Source: an uncultured Bilophila sp.
GTDB taxonomy: Bacteria > Desulfobacterota > Desulfovibrionia > Desulfovibrionales > Desulfovibrionaceae
NCBI GenBank assembly: GCA_959604115.1
Contig: CAUHBW010000066.1
Coordinates: forward strand, 1-12,653
Length of the DNA: 12,653 bases
Direction of reading: 5' to 3'
Every line of letters starts with the position of its first letter. The first letter of the stretch is position 1. The notes under the pieces are model-generated. The model saw only the letters and a program-made list of their open reading frames with translations, did no database searches and had not been told where the DNA came from. Position numbers and translations under genes: made by a program. Below are positions 1 to 5,378 of this stretch, piece after piece.

Positions 1-1319
1 TCGAGGAACTGCATGCCGCGCTCTTTGGCCTGTTCGAGGTTTTCGCCCCAGATGATGGCCAGCGCGAGGTTGGGGTCGAATTCCGTGGGGATTTCGTAGG
101 GTTCGTCCGTGGGGACGTGGGTGTGCATCTTGAGCCACGGGTGGCTGGGCCAGCCGAAGGCGTCAATGCGGCCCACCCACGGGGTGAAGCGGTTGTCGGG
201 ATCTTCGGCGATGAGGCGGTATTCGATGCCCACGCCTTCAAAGGTGACGTCGTCCTGCGTGTAGCCGAGGGGCTCGCCGAGGCCGATGCGGATCTGCTCC
301 GCGATGATGTCCACGTCTTCGCCGCGCACCTTGGAAATCCGGGCCGAAACGCCGTTTTCCACCTGAATGCGGGTGTTCACTTCCATAAGGAAGGGGCTGC
401 CGTCCTTGGTGACGATCCATTCCCACGTGCCCACGTTGTCGTAGCCGACCTTGCGGGCCAGCGCGAGCGAGTGGCGGATGATGTCTTCCAGCAGCTTGTC
501 CGCGTCGAAATCGTATTCGATGGACGAGGAGTCGAAGCCGGGAGCGACTTCGATGCGCTTCTGGAGGCCGGTGGACTGGATCGAACAGTTGCGGGTGCCG
601 AAGTGCACGGGATTCTTGCCGCTCCGGTCGGAAACGATCTGCACTTCAAGGTGGTTGAAGCCGCAGATGCGCTGTTCGATCAGTACGCCTTCGTCCTTGA
701 ACTGGCGGAGCGCGTAGTTGCGGATGCGCCGGTACACGGAACGGAACTGATCGATGTCGTAGACTTCCTCAATGCCCATCCCGCCGCCGCCGGCGGAGGC
801 CTTCACGAGCACCAGCGGACGGGCGATGCCCTGCTGGAGCTGGAAGTCGTAGAGGTTGCGGGCGATTTTTTCGGCTTCCATTTCGTCGTAGATGGGACGG
901 TCGGAGCCGGGGACGGTCGGCACGCCGAGACTGCGGGCCAGACGCTTGGTGTTGATCTTGTCGCCGAGTTCCCGGATGACCCGCCATGAGGGACCGATGA
1001 AGATCAGTTTGCGTTCGCGGGTCGTGACTCTGCGGGCAAAGCGGAAATCTTCCGCAAAAAAGCCGTAGCCGGGATGGATGGCGGTAGCCCCCGCATCGTC
1101 GGCGACGGACAGGATTTCGTTGGCGTCGTGGTAGGAGGACACCTGGTAGAGGGATTTTTCCCCACCAAGTTCTTTGGCGATGCGTACGTGGCCGGAATGG
1201 ATATCCTCAGCCGTATGCACGCACACGAATTCCAGACCCAGCTTGCGGCAGGCCTGAACGATGCGCACGGCGATTTCTCCCCGGTTGGCTACGAGGACTT
1301 TATGTTGCGTTTTCTCCAC
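1..1319 (-). CDS. Divergent biotin carboxylase-like ATP-grasp protein (3' end outside window)
   Basis: The first 439 residues are visible and the frame runs off the left edge. Family role: ATP-dependent carboxylation of biotin on a carrier domain of acetyl-CoA, pyruvate or another acyl-CoA carboxylase, in the cytoplasm. Visible are the N-terminal VLVANRGEIAVRI signature (residues 8-20), HPGYGFFAE (82-90), a glycine-rich ATP-grasp loop ASAGGGGMGI (174-183) after K173, HLEVQ (223-227) and MEVNTRIQVE (312-321). By comparison with E. coli AccC, K116, K159, H209, E276, E288, N290, R292 and R338 have counterparts. The usual QRRHQK is QSTGLQK (248-254), VEHP is VENG, and GGGGRG is GGGGMG, so this is not a textbook AccC. 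The GTG start is chosen because GAGGT lies 6 bases upstream and the family N-terminus begins right after it. Subunit assignment (acetyl-CoA, pyruvate or other) is not possible without the missing 3' part. Confidence 0.85.
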   Translation of the reverse strand, partial: MEKTQHKVLVANRGEIAVRIVQACRKLGLEFVCVHTAEDIHSGHVRIAKELGGEKSLYQVSSYHDANEILSVADDAGATAIHPGYGFFAEDFRFARRVTTRERKLIFIGPSWRVIRELGDKINTKRLARSLGVPTVPGSDRPIYDEMEAEKIARNLYDFQLQQGIARPLVLVKASAGGGGMGIEEVYDIDQFRSVYRRIRNYALRQFKDEGVLIEQRICGFNHLEVQIVSDRSGKNPVHFGTRNCSIQSTGLQKRIEVAPGFDSSSIEYDFDADKLLEDIIRHSLALARKVGYDNVGTWEWIVTKDGSPFLMEVNTRIQVENGVSARISKVRGEDVDIIAEQIRIGLGEPLGYTQDDVTFEGVGIEYRLIAEDPDNRFTPWVGRIDAFGWPSHPWLKMHTHVPTDEPYEIPTEFDPNLALAIIWGENLEQAKERGMQFL

Positions 1320-1358
1320 CGTTGTACCTCATGCATGATTTGTGGACCCAAGGGGGAG

Positions 1359-1417
1359 ACGTTCCTTTCGGTAACGTTTTCCCGCGACAGATCTTTTGTC
1401 GGACGGGGGCCCCCGTC
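1359..1417 (-). promoter_or_regulatory. Structured 5' leader candidate for the biotin carboxylase-like gene
   Basis: Three inverted repeats lie in tandem just upstream of the GTG start at 1319. They are a perfect 16-bp palindrome at 1402-1417 (GACGGGGG/CCCCCGTC), CGACA/TGTCG at 1385-1401 with a 7-base loop, and ACGTT/AACGT at 1359-1377. On the minus strand the last one also pairs CC with GG and closes a GAAA tetraloop, with one bulged A. If transcription starts near 1441, all three fall in a leader of about 120 bases. The repeats are read directly; a regulatory RNA role is inference, and no known riboswitch is recognised. Confidence 0.35.
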
Positions 1418-1447
1418 GCAGACGCGGACAACGCCTGCGGGTTTGCC

Positions 1448-1476
1448 AGTATCGCCTAAATCATGGCTGTTAGCAA
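1448..1476 (-). promoter_or_regulatory. Possible sigma-70-type promoter for the biotin carboxylase-like gene
   Basis: On the minus strand TTGCTA (1476-1471) and GATACT (1453-1448) are 17 bases apart. Each matches 4 of 6 consensus positions. Position and direction suit the leftward gene, but such matches occur often by chance. Confidence 0.25.
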
Positions 1477-1513
1477 TCGTTCTGCGAGGGGTTCCGGGAT
1501 TTTTTCATCGGAA

Positions 1514-1529
1514 TGGAAGCCTTTTTGCA
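1514..1529 (+). promoter_or_regulatory. Possible sigma-54 promoter upstream of the membrane-protein gene
   Basis: TGGAAGCCTTTTTGCA has the obligatory GG-N10-GC spacing, with GG at 1515-1516 and GC at 1527-1528. The -12 half (TTGCA) is perfect and the -24 half is partial (TGG kept, CACG poorly matched). It would start a transcript near 1540, leaving a leader of about 190 bases before the start at 1734. The element at 4724-4739 shares the same CTTTTTGC core. Confidence 0.25.
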
Positions 1530-1733
1530 TGGGCTTCCCGGCGGCGCGGAGAAGGCGTTTCGGGAAAAACTTCCCGTGACGACGCAAAAAAGTGTACGAA
1601 CGGGGTTTACTTTTGATATGTGTGACCCCATGTTGGGGACTGAATTCTTGCGCGCGTTTTCGGAGGGCGTTTTCCCGTATCGGGGAGCGTTGCGGGACGC
1701 GCTTCACTTTCTGCCCAGAATTGAGGAAATGGC

Positions 1734-2717
1734 ATGGAATCTTTGTTGGAACGTCTGTCCGGCCTGCTGTGGCTGCCGTCGGGGCTCGTCGAAGCATGGG
1801 GACAGCTGGTTTTGTTCGCCGTACCCCTTTGCCTGTATCTTGCGGCGGCCATGTTGCCTTTCGTGGTTCTGTACGGCCTGATCCGCGCCCATTTCGGCAG
1901 GAGAAGCCTGATGGAACGCTGCTCCCGGCAGCAGGCCCGGTTCGCCAACTTCCTGAACTGGCTGTTTCTCGTCTGTTTCGTCGGGCTCGGGGCGGCCAGG
2001 GTCGTTCCCTACGACACGCTGCCTCCGGCGTATCGGTTGGCCCTGTACGTCTCGGGCGGGCTGCTGCTCGGCGGGACGCTCCTCTGGACCGTGGTCGTGG
2101 CGGCATGGAAACCGCTCCGCAAGTGGCCCGTGCTGCACGGCGTGCTGGTCTTTGTGACCGGAACCTGTCTGGCTTGGATTCCCATCATCGCTCTGATGCT
2201 GGGCCGGGTCTACGCTCAGGGCACGGAACTGCCGCAGGAAAACGACGTTCGGACGCTGGTCGATCTCCTGTTGCCTTCCCTGAACGATCCTTTCTGGCTG
2301 TATTTCGGTCTGCTGCATTTCCTCGAAGTGGCGGCGGCGGGGAGCTTCGGACTTTGCTGGCTTCTTGCGCGGCGGCGCGTCGATGACTTCGGACGCGACT
2401 ACTATGTCTTTGCCGCGAACTGGTGCGGCGAATGGGCCGCGTGGGGCGGCTGGCTTGTCCTGCTGCTGACGGGCGGCCTGTGCGCCATGTTGCGCCTGCA
2501 GGGCCTGCTTCCTTTCGAGAGTTCGGACGGTCTGCTCGTATTCGTGATCGCGCTGTTTGTCTTCCTGCTCCTTCCGGCCGTTCTCTGGACCGTAATCGCC
2601 AGGAGCGCCACACCGATGCGCCACAAGATCGGCATGATCGTCTCGCTGTTGCTCCTGTTCGTGGCGGTGGCGAACATCGGGGTGATTGTGGGGCCCCTGC
2701 TGCTTTCGGCCTCCTGA
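1734..2717 (+). CDS. Unrecognised polytopic membrane protein
   Basis: The product is 327 residues, very hydrophobic, with about eight predicted membrane segments near residues 24-50, 72-90, 102-125, 133-157, 187-212, 236-258, 264-289 and 298-323, so it should sit in the inner membrane. There is no cleavable signal peptide. A cytoplasmic-looking basic loop (RAHFGRRSLMERCSRQQAR, 51-69) follows the first helix. Histidines H135 and H195 lie in or at the edge of predicted helices, which could suit a metal or haem site, but this is speculation. The start is supported by GAGGA six bases upstream. The gene stands alone between a divergent gene and a strong terminator, so it is probably monocistronic. 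I cannot assign a family or function from the sequence. Confidence 0.8.
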   Translation: MESLLERLSGLLWLPSGLVEAWGQLVLFAVPLCLYLAAAMLPFVVLYGLIRAHFGRRSLMERCSRQQARFANFLNWLFLVCFVGLGAARVVPYDTLPPAYRLALYVSGGLLLGGTLLWTVVVAAWKPLRKWPVLHGVLVFVTGTCLAWIPIIALMLGRVYAQGTELPQENDVRTLVDLLLPSLNDPFWLYFGLLHFLEVAAAGSFGLCWLLARRRVDDFGRDYYVFAANWCGEWAAWGGWLVLLLTGGLCAMLRLQGLLPFESSDGLLVFVIALFVFLLLPAVLWTVIARSATPMRHKIGMIVSLLLLFVAVANIGVIVGPLLLSAS

Positions 2718-2747
2718 TCTCCTTTCTCTCGCACCATCCGTTCCCGT

Positions 2748-2796
2748 AAACGTCAAAGGGCATCCTCCATGTTATGAGGATGCCCTTTGACGTTTT
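2748..2796 (+). terminator. Rho-independent terminator with perfect 20-bp arms
   Basis: A perfect inverted repeat (left arm 2748-2767, right arm 2776-2795, loop of 8 bases) lies 30 bases after the membrane-protein stop. The arms begin with AAACG and end with CGTTT, followed by one more T. It should end transcription from the left and, being symmetrical, could also act on leftward transcripts. No leftward gene ends here. Confidence 0.8.
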
Positions 2797-3001
2797 CAGC
2801 TGCGAGAGGACACGTTTTTTTGGCATCCGTTCCGGATACGTACGGGATACGTTCTTTGCCTTTTCCGATGTTGCCCTGGAGCTCTCCGTCGCTCATCTCT
2901 GACCGGGACTGCCTTGCACCAAAGAGGAATGGAGTACGGTATGCCCGCTTTTTGGGCATTTCCGGCAGGCGCGGCGCTGAGTAGGCCTAACTTCGGGCTG
3001 G

Positions 3002-3023
3002 TCCGCTCGAAGCGGAGTTTTTT
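3002..3023 (+). terminator. Terminator-like hairpin with T6
   Basis: TCCGCT and AGCGGA form a 6-bp stem around a 3-base loop, followed by G and six T residues (3018-3023). No intact rightward gene ends just before it, so it may be left over from a lost gene or belong to an intergenic repeat. Confidence 0.4.
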
Positions 3024-3069
3024 GCGGGAAGGCGGCGATGGCAAGTCGTGCCGCACGACCGTGACGAAG

Positions 3070-3115
3070 CCGTATCGCCCCCTCCCCGAGCGAGGGCGGG
3101 GAGGGGGCGATACGG
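3070..3115. repeat. 19-bp perfect inverted repeat
   Basis: The arms are 3070-3088 and 3097-3115 with an 8-base loop; the stem is very GC-rich (CCCCCTCCCC against GGGGAGGGGG). There is no T-run on either side, so it is not a standard intrinsic terminator. It could be a dispersed intergenic palindrome, but only one copy is present in this window. Confidence 0.6.
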
Positions 3116-3479
3116 AACGGCAGCCTTCCGCCTCGCTTCCCTTGATGAACAAGGCGATTCCGTGAGCGGCGGGATGGTTGTTTCCGTCTGCGGGATCTTC
3201 ATCGCCTCGATAGGGTGGGGAAAAGGAAATGCCTCATATGTCTTGTGGGGCTGAACGACGGCACGGCGGATGGAACAATACGGAAAATCAGCCGTTGGAC
3301 CGGCGGTCCGGAACGCTTTCGGGGCCCCCATCGCTTTTTGTCCGAACGGGCTGTTCTGACGCCGCATGGAGCGCCCATTTTTTGGGTGTATGAACGGGGC
3401 TTCACGCCGCCGCCGAGCCCGGATTCCGGAGGGAATTGGCGCGCGTCAGACTTCTCCCCTTGGTGGCATATTCCTTAAG

Positions 3480-3830
3480 ATACGGGAATCCGATTCCGAC
3501 ATCGGCGTGGCGCTGACGAAGCGTTACGACACGCTGACGAAGATGCTGGACGCGACAAAGGGCTACGCCAAGCACGAAGCCGAACGTCTCGCCGAGATCG
3601 TCAAGCTGTGCAAGGGGATGAGTATGGGTGAGCGCGGCGAGGCCAAGCGCCGGATGGACGAGCTGGCGGGCAGGATAAACGTTCTTGCGGAAGCATACCC
3701 GGGTCTGAAGGCGAGCGAAAACTTCAGGCAACTCCAGTTCTCCATTGTTGAAGTGGAGGAGCATCTTCAGGCCGCGCGCCGGATTTACAACATGAACGTG
3801 TCCCAGTTCAACCGGCTTCTCGTGTCCTGA
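3480..3830 (+). pseudogene. LemA-family remnant lacking its N-terminal anchor and C-terminus
   Basis: The translated stretch, from SDSDIGVALTKRYDTLTKML through GYAKHEAERL, KGMSMGERGEA, MDELAGRINVLAEAYPGLKA and FRQLQFSIVEVEEHLQAARR to NVSQFNRLLVS, follows the middle of LemA proteins closely. Intact members are roughly 180-200 residues, with an N-terminal membrane helix of about 25 residues and a C-terminus continuing FPS.... Here the anchor and first 40 or so residues are missing. A TGA stop (3828-3830) replaces the expected phenylalanine codon, and the next codons still read PSSMVG, as in the family. The frame stays open upstream to 3366, but that part is unlike LemA and no ribosome binding site was found. 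I infer a decayed gene; LemA's biochemical role is poorly defined. Confidence 0.8.
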
Positions 3831-4699
3831 CCGAGCAGCATGGTCGGGTCCATCCACAAGCATATCCGTATCCGTGCATGCTGGTTGTGTACGGCACCGA
3901 GAAGGGCGGAGCCGCAGCGAGAAACAGCGATGTGCTCATCCAAGCTGGTGGACAGACCCGTTTCATCCGGCAGATAATCCCCTTTTACGGTTGGCGGCAC
4001 GGCGGGACAAGCTGGAAGCCCGCCGGCGCGATACCGAACATCGGGGGAGATCTGCTCAACGTGAACAGCAGAGGCGGAGGGAGAGTCGTCGCTTCATGAT
4101 GCCTCTCGGAACGTTTTTGTCGCACGTTTAGCCTATGATCGTTCCCCCGCACCGCGACGTTGCGAGGGAGCGGCGTCCACTGTCTGAGCAATGAGTATTC
4201 CATGCTTCCGCAGGCCGGCATGTTTCGTGTCCGGCCTGTGTCGTCTGGCAAAGGAGCGGGACAACGGCGACCAATTCGAGAAAGAGCCCCCGCAGCTTTG
4301 GATATATGGGCCCCAGGGCGCCTTTCAGCCGCTCCCGCCGCTCCCGTTCTTCCCGCATCAGCCCTGATCCGGTCGCCTCATCCGCAGTGGATCCTCTTCA
4401 GACAGCGCGGGCGCGCCTCCTGTTTGGGGACGGCTGAGCCTAAGGGGCTTCAGCTCATAGACGCTCTTCTTACCATTCCCTCCTCGCTTTCGTCCTCTGT
4501 GTGGGAAAGCGAACGCTCCCGCATTGCGTTCTTGCCTGCCTGAACACCATTGAGCCCGACAACATTGTTGGCGGCAAGCCGCACCGGATTGGCATCCTTC
4601 TTCCGGGCGGCGGTCCCCTTACGTGCCGACGGTAGGCGATGCAGACCGTGCCGTTTGTTTTTCACTTGTCTTTTCGTATTGTTCCGTTCATATTCATAT
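3831..4699. other. Apparently non-coding stretch of about 870 bases
   Basis: No gene can be supported. A 73-codon rightward frame (3878-4099, starting MLVVYGTEKGG and containing WKPAGAIPNIGGDLLNVN) has an even, protein-like composition. It lacks a ribosome binding site and a recognised family, and may be a fragment of a lost gene. Inverted repeats are visible at 4211-4238 (CAGGCCGG/CCGGCCTG, 12-base loop) and 4433-4453 (GCTGAGCC/GGCTTCAGC with one bulge). No tRNA, integrase or insertion-sequence end is recognisable. Confidence 0.5.
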
Positions 4700-4719
4700 G
4701 AGGTCCGCAACGGGACCTC
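4700..4719. promoter_or_regulatory. Inverted repeat next to the candidate T3SS promoter
   Basis: GAGGTCC (4700-4706) and GGACCTC (4713-4719) flank a 6-base spacer, five bases before the sigma-54-like element. The dyad could bind a dimeric regulator. Sigma-54 activators usually bind farther upstream, so its relation to the activator at 9403-10707 is conjecture. Confidence 0.3.
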
Positions 4720-4723
4720 TTGG

Positions 4724-4739
4724 CGGATCGCTTTTTGCT
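4724..4739 (+). promoter_or_regulatory. Candidate sigma-54 promoter for the chaperone-effector unit
   Basis: CGGATCGCTTTTTGCT shows GG (4725-4726), exactly ten bases, then GC (4737-4738). The -12 half matches TTGCT; in the -24 half GG and the trailing CG match but CA is replaced by AT. A start near 4750 would give a leader of about 80 bases. The nearby sigma-54-type activator makes this placement sensible, but the match is imperfect and not tested. Confidence 0.4.
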
Positions 4740-4800
4740 TTGACTGACAACGACGCGGGGCGGCGCTGTTTCATGCCGGTTCCCCTCCCATTCCCAAACG

Positions 4801-4820
4801 GCCCGTCCGGGCATTTTTTT
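4801..4820 (+). terminator. Terminator-like hairpin directly before the chaperone ribosome binding site
   Basis: GCCCG and CGGGC (4801-4812) form a short stem followed by A and seven T residues (4814-4820). The next base begins the GGAGGA ribosome binding site of the chaperone gene. It could insulate the T3SS genes from read-through, or act as an attenuator if transcription starts upstream near 4750. The stem is short, so its strength is uncertain. Confidence 0.5.
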
Positions 4821-4826
4821 GGAGGA
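4821..4826 (+). promoter_or_regulatory. Ribosome binding site that decides between two adjacent ATG codons
   Basis: GGAGGA lies two bases before the ATG at 4829 and five before the ATG at 4832. The second spacing is normal and the first too short, so the start at 4832 is preferred; it removes one extra methionine. Confidence 0.75.
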
Positions 4827-4831
4827 TAATG

Positions 4832-5329
4832 ATGGAAGCGAATCCTTATATCGACGCATTGGGCAAGGCTATCGGCATGGAACTTTCCCTGTCCGCTTCG
4901 GGCTGCGTGGGGTTGTCGCTCGGCGGGCGCAATCTGCTGATCCAGTGGGTGGAGGTCACGCGCTCGTTCATTCTGTACGCCGAAGTGGGCGCGCTCAACG
5001 GCTGGCGCTCCGGCGAAGTCTGCCGACGCCTGCTCACCAACAATTTCCTGCTCATGGAGACGCAGGGCGCGGCGCTCAGCTACAACGACGCCACGGGCAT
5101 GATCGGGCTGAACTATCCCGTGCCGGTTTACGGCCTTGAGGCCGACGCGTTTGTGCGGGCCGTAGACAACATCGTGACGCTTTCCGAGGAATGGAAAAGG
5201 CGTCTCGATGCACTGAACAAGGAACAGGAAGAAGCCGTCGAGCGGGCGCAGGAGGCCATCCTCCATGCCGAAGAAGCTCCGGCCGAAACCGATTTTACCG
5301 CGCAGTCCATGCAGTTCCTCCGGGTATGA
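4832..5329 (+). CDS. CesT/Tir-type T3SS chaperone
   Basis: The 165-residue acidic protein has the size, charge and pattern of class I type III secretion chaperones. These dimers bind the N-terminal part of an effector in the cytoplasm and keep it ready for export. The order fits: helix near 4-15, beta strands around 25-52 (CVGLSLGGRNLLIQWVEV, FILYAEVG), helix 60-75 (GEVCRRLLTNNFLLM), strands 79-97 (GAALSYNDATGMIGLNYPVP) and a long helix from about 102. Residues 128-150 add an acidic helical tail (EQEEAVERAQEAILHAEE), longer than many members. It is first in a rightward unit, 49 bases ahead of the large protein, which is its likely client. No catalytic function is expected. The family call rests on pattern and context, not on a search. 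Confidence 0.8.
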   Translation: MEANPYIDALGKAIGMELSLSASGCVGLSLGGRNLLIQWVEVTRSFILYAEVGALNGWRSGEVCRRLLTNNFLLMETQGAALSYNDATGMIGLNYPVPVYGLEADAFVRAVDNIVTLSEEWKRRLDALNKEQEEAVERAQEAILHAEEAPAETDFTAQSMQFLRV

Positions 5330-5378
5330 CCTCCGGATGGTACACCCGAAATTTTTATGCTGGAAGCAGGAGTGAATC

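Larger units (their letters stand above)
1320..1733. other. Divergent intergenic region, 414 bases
   Basis: No convincing gene is visible. The region separates the leftward biotin carboxylase-like gene from the rightward membrane-protein gene, so promoters for both should lie here. It contains three adjacent stem-loops at 1359-1417, a sigma-70-like box pair at 1448-1476 facing left, a sigma-54-like GG-N10-GC element at 1514-1529 facing right, and small palindromes at 1561-1576 (CGGGAA/TTCCCG) and 1626-1638 (CCCCA-TGT-TGGGG). The last palindrome lies about 95 bases before the membrane-protein start and could be an operator. Open frames crossing the region have no ribosome binding site and no family resemblance. 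Confidence 0.6.
2797..3479. other. Apparently non-coding stretch of about 680 bases
   Basis: No frame here has a ribosome binding site at a plausible start together with a recognisable protein. Visible structure: an 8-base direct repeat GGATACGT at 2834-2841 and 2845-2852 (11-base period), a small hairpin ATGCCC/GGGCAT at 2941-2959, a terminator-like hairpin at 3002-3023, a 19-bp inverted repeat at 3070-3115, and GGACC-GGC-GGTCC at 3297-3309. Together with the broken gene that follows, it reads as decayed or repeat-bearing spacer between the chromosomal genes and the T3SS genes. Confidence 0.5.

Noticed and set aside
117..989. Rightward open frame of 290 codons
   Set aside because: It is antisense to the biotin carboxylase-like gene, which shows clear family motifs.
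1704..2756. Leftward open frame of 350 codons
   Set aside because: It is antisense to the membrane-protein gene and reads through the terminator; Gln/Arg/Pro-rich composition marks a shadow.
4450..4710. Leftward 86-codon frame with a lysine/arginine-rich start
   Set aside because: It starts at TTG with no ribosome binding site, has no family resemblance and overlaps regulatory-looking sequence; kept only as a possible gene fragment.
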